Source of the DNA: Enoplosus armatus | Lineage: Eukaryota; Chordata; Actinopteri; Centrarchiformes; Enoplosidae | Assembly: GCF_043641665.1 (NCBI RefSeq) | Contig: NC_092203.1 | Span: forward strand, 8,657,067 to 8,721,066 | Direction of reading: 5' to 3' | Length of the DNA stretch: 64,000 nucleotides | In this document: in pieces, positions 25,309 to 37,440 of the stretch | Layout of the letters: each line of letters begins with the position of its first letter | Position numbering within the stretch: the first letter of the stretch is position 1 | Translations under genes and position numbers: made by a program | Notes under the pieces: model-generated | Seen by the model: the letters and a program-made list of their open reading frames with translations, nothing else | Database searches by the model: none | Told to the model about the DNA's origin: nothing

Positions 25309-27117
25309 ATGGCAACAATACTTATTGAAGCCGACGGGCCTTATCCGCTTAATCCACATTTACATACACCACTTCCGTTTGGTATTCCAACAAAAGCATT
25401 ACCCCCCTCTCCCATGCAAATCAACCTCAACATTGGGCTTATTGTTCGGCTACTGGTGGGGCTTTCCGTGCCAGCCGGTTTGGACTAAAGGTCCAAGATC
25501 TGGTACAGCTGAAAGTCAAATGTAGATGTAGGAAATAAAAGAGTTGCTACAGCTTTTTTGTCCCCCCTGTTGACTCACCTGCAGCTGTAGCAGGACTGAT
25601 CCTGTGGCCAACCCTCTCTTGTCTTGATGGAGACACTTTATTTTATAGGTAAAAAGGTGGATGGACAACAAATCAAACAATTGACCCTGTTGCTCTCCTA
25701 GCATCCCCCCCAGATGTGTTGCATCGGTGAAAGACGAGTTAGACCTGTGAACTTGCCCTAATCTACCAGACTAAAAGACTTTTTAGACATTTCAGATCAA
25801 TCAGCAATCTGGTCTGATGTAACAATCTGAGGTTAGAAAGGAAAATCACTCTTTGGTTCATGCAAATAACGCAGAGATCAATGTTTGTATTAATGGTGTT
25901 AAATTCTGCTATTCTTCAGCAGTAGTTGCTCTTACTGTGCGATCATACCAATAATATGTTACAGCCGTTGTAACCAATGTGGTTTGTGCTTTTCAAACAA
26001 AGCAGGACACACACTGTCCCCCAATCAGTCATTAACAAATGCACGGATCTTGGCATGAATAATTTGGAGTCCCTAGTAGCCCTCCTCAGGACGTGCAGAG
26101 GGGGGTGTTGCTGAATCAATAGCCATAAGGAGTCTGGCTCCCGTTTGCTTTCAAGATCTACAGCCAAAGGACCCAGTCATCAAAAGTTAATGAGCTATTT
26201 AGATCATGCTGTTTCCTCTGCTCTCTACTGAGAAAACACTGCTGGACTATGGAGAAAAGAGCCCCCGCGCGAGTGTGTATCTGTGTGTTTTGTGCGTTTC
26301 CTATAGATCCACTGAGGGAGATTGACAGCTGAGAAAGAACAAAGCAGTGAAAATGGTTATCATGCATGTGCAGTTGTTCTCGCATTGTTTCGGTGCAAAT
26401 GCTTGACATGGGTCGCAACCCTTTCTCTAGGCCAGTAATGTGAAAACAAAGCCTTTTTTTTTTTTGGACTCCCACTGTAACGCTGCCGATGGCCCGCTCA
26501 GGCTTTGCAGCAGCCACATCATCTGGCTCGAGTCCTCAATGCTGTCCAGAGAAAACCATGTATCTCCAAACATCAGCTTTTCAGAATTTCTTTAAATAAA
26601 CATATTTTGTCATGATTTTCTCTAAACATTAAAGTGTATAATCTTCTTCTTCTTTCTCATCCTTATTATTTTTTGTTGTTGCTTGTTAAGGTGGACATTT
26701 ATAGCATTGAGTCATGACTTCCAAGTAGTAATGTTCATTAGGCTGATTATTGCTGGTCTTACCTTGGTTTGTTACTACTTTTATGGTTATGGTCATTCTT
26801 CCTTCTCCCCTGTCTTCCCACCTCCTCCCCCAGCTCCTTTATATCATCTTGCCTCCCTTGTTCCTTATTTTCCACCTCCCTTCCCTTCTTCTTCCACCTG
26901 GACTCTGCTAACGATGCCTGAATCAGACCTGCCGACATTTCACCCAGGACTCCTGCCAGGTTCCCTCGCCGGCTGTTTCCCTGGCCACTGGCCTTGTTAA
27001 AGAGATGACACATAAATGTGGCAGAAGAAGAAGTTATGGCAGTCCCTACAGGACAGTGAGAGAATGTGCTGTATGTGCAGCAAGAAAGAAGAGGAAGAAT
27101 TAACGCTATTCCCACCA

Positions 27118-27450
27118 CTTCCTTTCTTTCTTTACTTTCTTTTTACTTCCTTAATTGCTTCTCCTCCTTTCTACTTTCTTTATTTACTTCTTTATTAGTT
27201 TCTTTTCTTTACTTCCTTTTTAGTTCCTTTCTTTCTTTACTTCCTTCTTTACTTAATTTCTGTACTTCCTTCATTACTTCCCTTTTTACTTCCTTATTTA
27301 TTTGCTTCCATTTACTTCCTTTTTTCTATATTACCTTTTTTCTTGACTTTCTTTTTACTTCCCTTCTTCCTTTATTTCATTTTTTTACTCGCTTTTTACT
27401 GATCTTCTTTCTTTACGTCCTTCTACTTCCTTCCTGTCTTTACTTCCTAC
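27118..27450. repeat. 340-bp pyrimidine-rich ACTTCCTT/CTTT minisatellite-like tract
   Basis: The words TTACTTCCTT, CTTTCTTT and TTTTTACTTCC recur about every 12-20 bases over 330 bp on the + strand. It creates FLYFLF/SLFTSLL-type false ORFs, and the strand asymmetry could favour triplex (H-DNA) formation. Confidence 0.85.
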
Positions 27451-28424
27451 CATTTTGAAGGTGCGGGGAATGACACATGACCCGATAGATTCATAAATTA
27501 GATATAACTCAAAGCGGCCAGCAATTCCCATCCCACATGTAAAGAGTTCAATATCACTGCTGTGGGAGTAAGGAGTCATGTATAGAAAACTTTTCTGGCA
27601 GTATTACTAAAAAATTTTGCTCACCTTGCCAGTCAAGCAGCTCTGAAAAAAAGAATCACTCACTGAGGTGAGCCAAGCAGAGCATTGATTTTCAGGATGT
27701 ACCCAGTGGAGGAGGTTTTATCTGTTGTGTTCTCCACAGATGCACATTAACCTCCAACTCTCTTTGAAATACTCCTAAACCCCAGAGGACTGAAACCTCA
27801 CCGGCGACGATTAATTGGTCAACCTTTATGTCACCCTGCCTCTGCCAGTCTGCCCAGCCGGTTCTCTGTTTGTCTCCTTCCACCTGTCTATCAGCTTTGA
27901 TGCCTTCCCTTCTCCAGCGCCTTTCCTCCAAAAAAACCCAAATCCTGCAGCTTGAGAATCAGGCACCAGGGGTTCAGAGAGAAGAAGATATGGGGGATGA
28001 ACTTCGGCTTACTGTTGGGCTTGGTAACTCTACAACATAAAGCCTCTGAGAGAAGGCATACTGATCAATGGTCACTGGCTGAAGGACATTACCTCTTTGT
28101 TTTCAGACCACATTTGCAAACAAATCAAGTTCGTCTTTTCAGTGCCACCTATTTGAAATCATACTCTATCGGCCCAAATATAAGATGACCCTATTTATAA
28201 GAAACTGTCCCTCCCTTTGGGTCGACCTTTTGGAAAGAGCAAACACTTTAAAACAGAACATTTCTAGACTTGAATTCATGTGTCCCAGAATTGACTAAGA
28301 GCTTGAAAGGAGAGCGTGTGACACGACTGAGAAACACAATGAACAAATGTTTATTAGCAGAGCTGTTGTTTAGCTAAAGGCTAATCACCAAAACGGTGAA
28401 TCCAATGTAAGGCTAACTTCCCTT

Positions 28425-28622
28425 TGGACGAGTTGCGGTGGAAGGGAAAGCACAGGTGTTACTAATAACATTAACGATGGCTCTGTTCTAACCAAGTGAG
28501 CCAGTATGCCCAATATGAGGACCCTGAAATTGAAGCAGCTTAATGGAATTCAGCCATCATCAGTTTTTATCACGCTCACCTGTGCTTTTCCTACTATGAC
28601 ATGTTAAAATGTCTTCTGTGTT
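28425..28622 (-). mobile_element. Palindromic CACAGGTG-ended element, copy 1
   Basis: The left arm GGAAGGGAAAGCACAGGTG (28440-28458) is the inverse of CACCTGTGCTTTTCCTAC (from 28577). Between them, read on the minus strand, is GCTGCTTCAATTTCAGGGTC, ...CATACTGGCTCACTTGG, matching copies at 33.7 and 34.1 kb. The structure fits a MITE-type DNA transposon with imperfect terminal inverted repeats and no coding sequence. Confidence 0.6.
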
Positions 28623-28690
28623 CTCTTCAACCAGCAGGCTCACTCAGCAGTATGAAGGCAGGAGCCCTCATCTAGTCAAAGAGACACCTG

Positions 28691-28828
28691 CACAGGTGTT
28701 TTCATTTTGGCTGGTTGGACCTCAGCTCAGGTCGAGGTTGGGCAGAGACAGAGAGGGAAATGTCACTCAGTCAGAGTCTGTCTACACAAGAGAGGCCTAA
28801 CCAGCCAAAATAAGTGAACACACCTGTG
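28691..28828. mobile_element. Short inverted-repeat element with CACAGGTG...AACCAGCC arms
   Basis: The left arm (28691-28716, CACAGGTGTTTTCATTTTGG then CTGGTT) is the imperfect inverse of the right arm (28799-28828, AACCAGCCAAAATAAGTGAA then CACACCTGTG). About 80 bp of spacer lies between them. It looks like a small MITE or foldback element and lies only about 70 bp from palindromic copy 1. Confidence 0.55.
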
Positions 28829-29353
28829 AAGGGGATTAAGTCGCTCAGTCACTCCAAGAAAAAATAACGAAAACAAATCGTAAAACTGGGTTAGTTAGCA
28901 GTTTAATTTACAGTCCACTGTTGCCTCCTTCCCGGGACGGAGCTGGGGCCCACGAGGGATGTTCATCGGTCACTGATGAGCGCTCTCCACAGGACTGGAG
29001 CAACAGCCGCTGAATTATTGAACACAGCAGCGTCCCTAAGGTGAGACGCCGCATGGAAGTCTTCAGTCTCCGTCGCTGACAAAGAGAGAAGAAGGCTTGA
29101 TGAAACATGGTGGGATGCTTACAAGCCATCCGTCACGGTACCTCCCCGGTCACACAGAGGCGGGATTGGATTTCCGGCCAGGGGGATTTGTTGTGTCAGG
29201 CCAGGGGAGTGGGGACTGAGCAATACTTCAGCAAGATGCAGTGAAATGAGTGGCAATGATTGTTTCCAGAGTTTTCTAAATCTTCATGAATTAAATATTT
29301 TTTTCTAGAAAATCTAAAGCATGTGTCAGTTTTTCACATTTTGTTGGTATGTG

Positions 29354-29377
29354 CACACACACACACACACACACACA
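29354..29377. repeat. (CA)12 microsatellite
   Basis: Perfect array. Confidence 0.95.
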
Positions 29378-31572
29378 TGCGCTATGTGGTAGACCAGCAT
29401 TTATGAGCAGTACGTGTATATTTATGTGGGCCCGTCTGTTTCTGTGTGTCAGCCTATATATTGTTACATGCATACATGCGAGTAAGTTATGCATCTGAGC
29501 CTGTGAGTCTTACGCCTGACCCAGCGCACCAGTAGTAATACCATCAGAGCTCTCCCACTGAGCACCTGTTTTATTACATTACATACCCCTGATCCTCAAG
29601 CTGCATATGAAACCTGATAACAAGCCACAGTCTTTGATTTACCTGCCAAAGAGACCAGCTTTGGGCTCATGTTGTCGGTAAGAGCTGGCTCCACTGAAAT
29701 CAATTGCTAAATCTGCAGTTTAATGGTGCTGGTGAGCTAGCTATATTACATCAGATGCTGTAGGGTTGTTGTGGAGGGCGAATTCTTCAGGGTGAATTGT
29801 AAGGCATAGGTTAAAGCCTTATATTAATACGTTGCAACAACATGGTTTCTTCAAAACAGGAGGGGGATCAGTTTAAACCAATTTACACACAGATATACTC
29901 CCAGTTACCCCCAAATTTATTTTTCCTGCTGCAACACTCACCGCTGCAGTTTGCAGCAAAGACGGCGCTCTTGCAACGTTAACAGCTCGGAAAATGTTTC
30001 CGGTAATGGAAAGTGACGACAGAAATGAGGGGACAGAGCAAATGAGCTGCTGATTATACGTCTGACAGTTTAGCTGCAGGCTGTTTATGGTATTTGTAAA
30101 TGGTACTTTTGTTTTCACCCAGATTTCAATATAACAGATTAGAAATGTATTGCCTTTATTTGACAATTGATATTATACAGACAGACAGAAAACAGGCTAT
30201 AACATGCAATGAAGGTCCCCTGCAGAAGGTGAATTGGCATCACAGACCCCCTTTTTTTCACATTTTAAATATATTCTTCTAAACTCCTTATGTTGCATGA
30301 GGATGCCACCTTTTTTTCTGCTTAAACAGATGCAAGTATCTTACTTACGCACACTTCTTCCGGTGCACACTAACACACCCACACATCTACTCACACATGC
30401 GAACACCTTTCCCCGCTCCCTCCCTGTCTCCGTGTCCCAGGTGTGCAGTTGCATCAGCAGCGGGGCCTCTCTGACTGTTGTCATGGTGTGAAACATCCCT
30501 GTAACCCCAGCGGGTTTAACGAGCCCCCTCTGCCTGCGTGTACGATGCAAAGCACCCTGCTACCCAGCCAGCTGCCTTCCACAGGTGTTGTCAACAGATA
30601 GAGGATACAAGAGGAGGAGGCAGAGAAACAAACACACACAGAGCTCCTCACACCTGATGGAGTGTGGCTCATCGGGTGTATTTTCAGCAAGTGCTCCTGA
30701 ACTCCCTACCTGCTCACTTTTACAGGCTTTCGTGGTCAACTGCGTCACAAATTGCCTAGCAACCACCCCTGGTGTCATCATTGGGACCCATAGGGGGGAA
30801 TTGGCTGTGCACAAACACTGGCTGAATAGCTATGCTATACAAGCACAAGGCTGGAAAGAGAGACATGGAAAAAAAGATCAGTAGTTTTGTTACTCTAAGT
30901 AAACAGTTTGGTGAGGTGGATTGACTCATAATTACGGCAAGATGGCGACTTGATCATTCAGAAATGAGGTCTGAGTCGTCGTTTTCTCAACGTTATTCCT
31001 CAAATACAATAAAAGTGCAGCAAAAAAAGGCCAAACGGTGTATTTTATGCCTGTTGGAAACAGTGCTTCACAGGACTAAAAGAAAGGATCATACTTGCTC
31101 CATCAGCTCCCATTTGGGGTAGCCCTGATCTACAGAAAGCCTTCTGATTGGCAGAAAGGATGGAGGCTAAAGACTGCAGTGTGTGCAGGAGAACTAAAGA
31201 GCGAGGTAGGAAAAATAGATGTAGATAGAGACAGACTCAGAGCGATAGAGCAGGAATCAGCTAATGGTCAAAATGGGGCCGGCCGCTTCCTGAATTGTTA
31301 ATAAACCCTCTCAGAGACCCTGATGAGTGTGATTGATTGGTACTGGCCTGTAACAATGTGAGCCTCTTCAGTGCACTCAAACTCATTTACCTTTCACCGG
31401 CTCTGCCTTTCAATTCCTCTTTGTCTGACTGGCTTTATCTGCGCCGATCCTCAATAAGCCTTTATGCGTTGTCTTTGAATATTAGAGTGCAGCTATGGAG
31501 TCCTAACACAACATTCATCACCGTAGCTCATGAAGAAGAGTCACTCGGCTCCTCTGAAAATGGTCAATCGTG

Positions 31573-31574
<2 letters not shown>

Positions 31575-31603
<29 letters not shown>
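31575..31603. repeat. (GT)n microsatellite
   Basis: Perfect array; further GT-rich words follow to about 31815. Confidence 0.95.
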
Positions 31604-31606
<3 letters not shown>

Positions 31607-31986
31607 ACCTGGGATTGCTATGAGCTCCTGTTTGTGCTGCTGTGTGCAAGATAACCATCGTGCGTGTGTGCGTTCTCATACGTGCTAAATGGACATGCAT
31701 GTCCACTGCGTGTACTTTATTCCATGTGATTGTATGCGATAGCTATCAGTTTGTGTTTGCGCTCCTGTTCGGTAGATAACCATCACCGCATGTGTGTGTG
31801 TTTGCGTGTGTGTTTCTTGTTGTGCGACACCCCAGGCAGACAGGTAAACATCATCGCCGGGCCTTCTTCTTCTCCGCTCAGATACTGTCTCTCATCTTGT
31901 TGACTTCACCTAAGCCACCAGATTGCATTTTGACAAGCGCCGATCATCTCGCTCCGTTCCTGGCATCCGACACCAGACACGACGCT

Positions 31987-32004
31987 GCCGCCGCCGCCGC
32001 CGCC
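31987..32004. repeat. (GCC)6 trinucleotide repeat
   Basis: Perfect GCC array inside a CpG-containing, complex block (31840-32040) with no open coding context of note. Confidence 0.9.
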
Positions 32005-32924
32005 GAGATCTTATTAAACAGAAGGGGGGAGACAGAGAGGAGGAAGTGGTGCAGAATGAAAACGGGAAGCTGAACAGACTTCCACATCAGTGTTGAAGGG
32101 AGAGAGATGGCAGCGTAGAGTTGATTTTAATAAAAATACCGAAAGATGATGCCCTTTTTTTTGCAGGGAGGTCAGTTTTTGTGAGGATTTTCTGGAGCAC
32201 TTTAGCTGAGAAAGAGAGAGAAAGCAAAGTGCAGGCTAATGTGTTGTCAAGGCTGACGCGACACGCCTCAGACGGGGGAGATAAGATAGGAAGCCCTGGC
32301 AGCGAATGCGGTTGCCAGGGAGCTTCACAAAATAATCTATGCATGCCGGAGATGGGAGCGGAAGAGCCAAACATTATTCAAACACAGGTGAGGAAATGAA
32401 AACGGTCAGTAAGAAAAGGAGAAGTGCATCCTTTTGTTATACATTCTTGATTTATTCCACACCAGCTGGAAAGCCACTCAGAAAAGGCCCATTTGACAGC
32501 CTCTTATCAAAAGACTTTTCACTTTTAGTTAAAGCATGTGCCTGACTAGCCGAGCGTCTTCTTCCTCCTCTCTCCTCCTCACCTGTCTTCCACTACTCTC
32601 TCTAATTTCTTTTCTCCTGCCTCTCAGGTATACTAAAGCAGAGGCCAATCTCTCCCCTCACCATCCATCCACTTCACCCCCATCTTCACTCCGTCTTCTC
32701 TCCTCAGCCTCTGTCCCTCCTCCATCTCATCTTCTTTCCTCTGCTCCCTCCCCCGCCTCTTTCTTACCTTGCTATCTCATTTCTTTTTCTTTCTCCCTCT
32801 TTGAAATGCCTGTTGCTGATCCATCAGGCAGCTACTAGAGTATGCTCCCACTCGTTTCTCACAGTGAGTAAAGTCGGTCTCGGAGGAGGAGGCGGCGGCG
32901 GCAGTGCTGGGAGGTAGCATCTAC

Positions 32925-33230
32925 TCCAGTAGGGTACCAGCCAGTTATTAATTACTCCCCAATTCCTCATCTGCTCTCCGTCTGCCGAGAGAAGTAATTA
33001 CATCTCTGCCCGTTTCTCCCCTCGTCGGCATCAGAAATGACGCGATAACCAGAAACCCAAATTACTCCTGCTGATGAGACAATCATTGAGCGAGAGAGAG
33101 CAAGCCGGAGATTTTTCAGCCCCACTGTGTTTCACCCATCGGGGTAATGGCACCTCGATTCGGTTTGGGATGTCTCCCCTACGCATTTGTGGGGCGTTTC
33201 CAATTTCCACCTTGCAAAACACTAGAAGAT
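32925..33230. promoter_or_regulatory. Candidate conserved non-coding block with repeated TAATTAC motifs
   Basis: CCAGTTATTAATTACTCCCC, GAAGTAATTACATCTC, CAAATTACTCCTG and GACAATCATTGAG occur within 150 bp, followed by CGGGGTAATGGCACC. It is repeat-free, preceded by a GGCGGC tract. Confidence 0.36.
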
Positions 33231-33699
33231 GGGGAGGGAGAGATAGGCAGAATGAATTAAATGATTTTTTTTTTCTGTTTCTTTTTGCTCCCAATAAGAG
33301 AGTGCAATCATGAGGCGGTTCCAACTCCAATCAGCGTTTTGCAGCTGGAGAGGAGCGGTGATGGAAGAGGGACATTAGCACCGGATCCTCATCTGCCACA
33401 GAAGACAGAGGGAAAGAAAGGGTGGAAAAACAATTAAGGATGCTTCCTTTCTTTCTTGATTTCTTTTGAAAAAAAATAAATCTGGTGGTAACCAGGTGTG
33501 TACACAGGTGTGTGTGAATATATTTCTGCATCTATTTCGGCCTTCGGGTAAAAAATAATCCCCAAAGAAACAAAATAAGCTGCTGTGAGTCCAAAATGTC
33601 TTTTCTTTTCTTTACAATGAAGAATCTGCCTGCAATATAAATATTTTCTCGAAACTTTAATAAGTGACATGTTCAGCCTGATCCTGAAACCCGCTGTGT

Positions 33700-33892
33700 A
33701 ATGGCTTGTCATTGCATGAAAAGCACAGGTGTCATTAACAACATAAAAAGTTAATTCAGGTGGACTAGTTTCAGGGTCCTGGTATGGTGCATGCTGGTTT
33801 ACTGGGACACTTGATGGGACTGAGCCATCATTACAGAAATGTGTTTCACCTGTGCGTTTCCTGCTGCGACGACTCAACATGTCTGCAGTGAA
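33700..33892 (+). mobile_element. Palindromic CACAGGTG-ended element, copy 2
   Basis: AAAGCACAGGTGTCATTAAC at the left and CACCTGTGCGTTTCCTGCTG at the right are inverted arms. The interior TTTCAGGGTCCTGGTAT, TGCATGCTGG and ACTGGGACACTT matches copies 1 and 3. The longest minus-strand ORF here (163 codons) runs through this element and is explained by it. Confidence 0.6.
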
Positions 33893-34125
33893 AAAGGGTA
33901 CATTGATGTTGTTCCACTGTGACAAGCTAAGGTACCTGTTGCATTTTTACAAACCGCCTTATTTTATGCGCATTTATTCATAGCAATCCAAAATGCTTTC
34001 AAACATTACTTTTCATATGTTTCGATGCCAGAATTATCCGTCCAGAACGGCTTTCAGAGTTAGTGAAGAGAACAAAAATAGCTTAGCTTACCGAGCAACA
34101 GGGCATGTAATGGGCCTTTTACATG

Positions 34126-34282
34126 GCTGACATTTTGACATGTCGCAGTAGGAAAAACACAGGTGTAAATAATGCAATTAATTAAGCTGAGTTCCATTTA
34201 GCTGCTTCAGTCTCAGTGTTCTGGTATTGTGCACGCTGTCATGGCTCACTGGGGCACTTTGTCGGGTCGTAGTTAATGTTAT
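34126..34282 (+). mobile_element. Palindromic CACAGGTG-ended element, copy 3 (right arm lost)
   Basis: The left arm GTCGCAGTAGGAAAAACACA GGTG is well preserved, followed by AATTAAGCTGAGTTCCATTT, GCTGCTTCAGTCTCAGTG, TCTGGTATTGTGCACGCTG and CACTGGGGCACTTTGTCG. The expected CACCTGTGCTTTTCC arm is missing on the right. Confidence 0.55.
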
Positions 34283-34398
34283 AAATAAGTCAGAATGCCT
34301 ATAGGTCAGACGACACAGTTTGTTGTGCTTACACAATACATAAATTTTTTTCCCCTTAAAACAAGACCAAATTTGAGCACTGAAATGCAGTAAAATTT

Positions 34399-34417
34399 AA
34401 AAAAAAAAAAAAAAAAA
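34399..34417. repeat. Poly-A run of 19
   Basis: A19 on the + strand. No target-site duplication or retroposon body was recognised upstream, so it is listed as a simple repeat. Confidence 0.93.
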
Positions 34418-34699
34418 GGCTTTTAGGATTCAATAATAGACGAAAATAACTTCTGCAGTGTGTGTGTGTAGCCAAATGTTCTGCTCCTCTATAGGAACCC
34501 TGTGTCAGGGCCAATCGAGACATCTCCAAATGCATCTCCCCCTGCTCCCCTCCTCAGCTGTCAAACTGCAGTTTAAATGGAGCAGAAGAACCAGCAAGCT
34601 AGTGCTGTTCTCTATATTGTATTTCACTACCTGTCAAGTGCTTATTGATTGGCTGCAGTGGATTAGGATGGCTATGTTGCTGCAGAGTGTGTGAGCGTG

Positions 34700-34742
34700 C
34701 AGTGTATATATATTTATATAATATATATATATGTGTATGTGT
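34700..34742. repeat. TA-rich alternating tract
   Basis: GTATATATATTTATATAATA and ATATATATATGTGTATGTG; low-complexity DNA. Confidence 0.85.
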
Positions 34743-34894
34743 GAGAGTTCATGTGGAGCCACGCTGGAGGTCTCTGAACTGACAACAAGCCCTCACAAAT
34801 CACACCACCTAATCCACAGCTCTCTTACTTTATCTCTTTCTGCGTCGTCTTCTCTCTTTCCCATCACCCCTCGCTAACTTCTCTGAGCCTCGCC

Positions 34895-35150
34895 GTCTTC
34901 GGCCCAGAATGATTTGGATCCTAATAGTCTTTTTACAGCCGCCGGCTAATGTTGCCATGGGGGAATGTAACAGGGCCATAACGAGACAATCCCATCCCAT
35001 ATGCAGAGGATATGAGGGGGAATTTGTCTGCTTCAACAGTGACAGGAGCAATCTGTACTGTGGGGCAGTTCCAATGAAGAGCCCATCGAAAAAAAACCTC
35101 AGTGTATTCAGGATTATGGTGTAGAAGCCCATTGAAAATCTAATGGACTA
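34895..35150. promoter_or_regulatory. Candidate conserved non-coding block
   Basis: GAATGATTTGGATCCTAATA, CGCCGGCTAATGTTGCCATG and CAATCCCATCCCATATGCAG; complex and repeat-free for 250 bp. Confidence 0.3.
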
Positions 35151-36404
35151 GTCACATCGAATAGACTTGGTAGGAGCATGCTCAGATGAATACATGTATG
35201 CCACCACGCACACACACTCGCACGCAGAAAGAGAAGCCATTACCACCAGGGGTTGGGCCATTACTCTCTGTCCAGTGTGCCAGTGTGTGTGTGTGTGTGT
35301 GAGGCTCGGCCATAATGTTTCCAGTCCCAGAGGAGTCTCAGTACAGTACAGCCTTCCTAAATAATTACCACAGGCTTCTTTATATAAGAACAGGGGAAGG
35401 CAATAAAGAGACCAGCGATATTGCATTGTGCATACTACACTGATATGAAGACCGTGAGGACCGCCGCTTGGAAACATGACAGGTGGTAATTTCATGGACC
35501 TGCAATGAAAACATGAAAACACAATGTTAAAATGAGTGCGGCTGCTGCATTATCATATGCTCAGTCTATCGTTTGGATAAATACTTTCTCCAAAATTAAG
35601 TAAAATATTATTCCATGTTTACAAAACAGTTCAAATTGATTTTGAAAAACAGCAAACATGCATCTTCTCAGGAGTAACTTTACTCTTACATGTGAACATC
35701 TGTACAAATCCTGGTTTACTGGCCGGCCAGTAATCCTGACTTTGGTGAATTGCGGATCAAAAAACACGAGACATCTCGGTCAAAATGGGGCTACATTTGG
35801 TTGAAATGTGAAACGCATGTTAGATAAGTGACATATAATCATTGTTTCAACAGCATTTAATGACTGTATTTCAAGCTGTAGTTTGAAGCTGCTTCATGCT
35901 GTTGAATTTAGTTGTAACATAAAAGTCTAAAAAGCTCTTCTCACCTACATTTAGTCCAGTTTTAACCTCTAGAAATCTGCATTTACTGTCCAAGTTGAGT
36001 CACCAATAACTTCAAATTCTGAATGCCTCATTTTCTGAGAAGCCTGTCCAGCTGTCCAGATGTTTTAAAACTCATCTTTCTAGAAATGCTCACTTAAAAG
36101 CATTTTTTTTGTGTAACAGAACAGGTTCATTGTTGTTCATCATATTACTTCTGGTAGTGAAATGATCTGCTTCACTTTAACATGTTGTCTTGAAAGAAGT
36201 AGAACATCGCGTATCATTTTCACCAACTAAAATAAAAGTTTTCCAGACTTTCCAGAAGTGGTGGGTGGATGTTCTTCAGGAGCACATGTCCTAAAACATC
36301 ATTTTGTGGCGTAGGTTTAGACACATTTATCTATGCCAAGTCCCCAGGCCGTGTTGGGAGGAGGGATACGTGCCTGCCGGTGTTGCTGTCTGTTGCCTCC
36401 GATT

Positions 36405-36495
36405 CCTCCCCCCACCAGTCATAATCTGCGTAAGTCATCCTTGATTAACCCCTGCTGAATGACTCTAATTAGAGCCAATTAGCCTGGGCAGAATG
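36405..36495. promoter_or_regulatory. Candidate short regulatory block
   Basis: CCTTGATTAACCCC, GACTCTAATTAGAGCCAATT and AGCCTGGGCAG. CTCTAATTAGAG is a perfect 12-bp palindrome with a homeodomain core. Confidence 0.33.
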
Positions 36496-37239
36496 AGACA
36501 CTCTCCATGCAGATGAACGCGGTGGAGAGGTGGAGGGATGGATGGAGGGATGGAGCCGGGGGTCGAAGTGGAGGTGTGGAGAGCTGGGGGATGAGCAGGA
36601 TGATTGAGGGATAGAGGTGCTCGGGGCGTGGAGAGAGCCGAGATGTAGTGGGAGGCAGGATGGTTGAGAGAGAAATAATGAGGGGATGAAAGAGAAGAAG
36701 GGTGGTAGAATCTAAAGAAGCCATGACTGTTGGATCCAGCCGCAGCCATCCAGTCAAGCAGTCATGAATAAACACTTGGAGGGGCACTTTAACAATGATG
36801 AAATATTTCTTCATGCCTGCACAGAAACATTAGACATTACTACAGTTTCCACTTGCCCATGTGAAGGTCAACATAGTAATCAGGTGAGTCATCTAAAAGT
36901 AAAATAGTCTTTTTAAAGGCGTAGTTACAGATTCCCACTCATCCAGAGTCACGAGTGGCTTTTTAATGGCTTTTCTTTTTATGTTTGAAAATATGCGGTT
37001 TGGTAGAGAATTACAGATTTGGGCTGGGTTCAGACCCATTTTCAGGTGAGAGCTACATTGCTACTGTTCATGACTTGATATTAATAGACTGATAAGTTGT
37101 TGCAGTAGACTATGAACTGTGCACCTGTAAATGAGGGTGAGTGGAGGAGAAATGGAAAGTGGGGAAAAGTTTCAAGTTTCAAGCTCATGCAGTTCTCTAA
37201 CAGCAACTACTTTGTATCATCACTGTCCGAGTACCATAT

Positions 37240-37440
37240 TTGCTTTAAATCTAAAGGGCCACTCTGTTGATTTTACACATGAACTTCAGTTTACTCGTCA
37301 TAAGGAGTGCCATGCAACCTGTGTCCTCTGTGGCTCTGAGGGGAACTTTAGACGTGGCCATTAACCAGGCAGGGAGGATCTAAAAAACTATGCTATTGAG
37401 CTGCATTATGGGAATTGCAGGATCTGGTGTTTTTGAACTT
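37240..37440 (+). mobile_element. Possible old dispersed repeat fragment (AAGGGCCACTCTGTTGATTT)
   Basis: AAAGGGCCACTCTGTTGATT TTACACATGAA and GGAGTGCCATGC resemble a common teleost repeat of the form AAAGGG-CACTCC...GATTTTACACAT. Highly diverged, single copy here. Confidence 0.25.

Larger units (their letters stand above)
23860..27115. other. Gene-free stretch with microsatellites
   Basis: A CT-rich run (23930-23975), the CA arrays listed separately and a poly-T run near 26453-26465 are the only simple features. 24000-24330 is complex and CpG-containing and might hold regulatory DNA. Confidence 0.4.
28840..32920. other. Gene-free stretch, mixed composition
   Basis: Apart from the arrays listed separately, 32540-32790 is a TCCTCC/CTCTCC-rich low-complexity run. 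No exon recognised. Confidence 0.4.

Noticed and set aside
28684..28698. Near-palindrome CACCTGCACAGGTG as a stand-alone regulatory site
   Set aside because: It sits at the left edge of a transposon-like inverted repeat and is better explained as part of it.
33434..33925. 163-codon minus-strand ORF, the longest in the window
   Set aside because: It runs through the palindromic CACAGGTG-ended element (33700-33892) and matches no protein family; its length comes from chance within a repeat.
34399..34417. Poly-A run as possible tail of a processed retrocopy or LINE
   Set aside because: No recognisable coding or retroposon body upstream and no flanking direct repeat were found.
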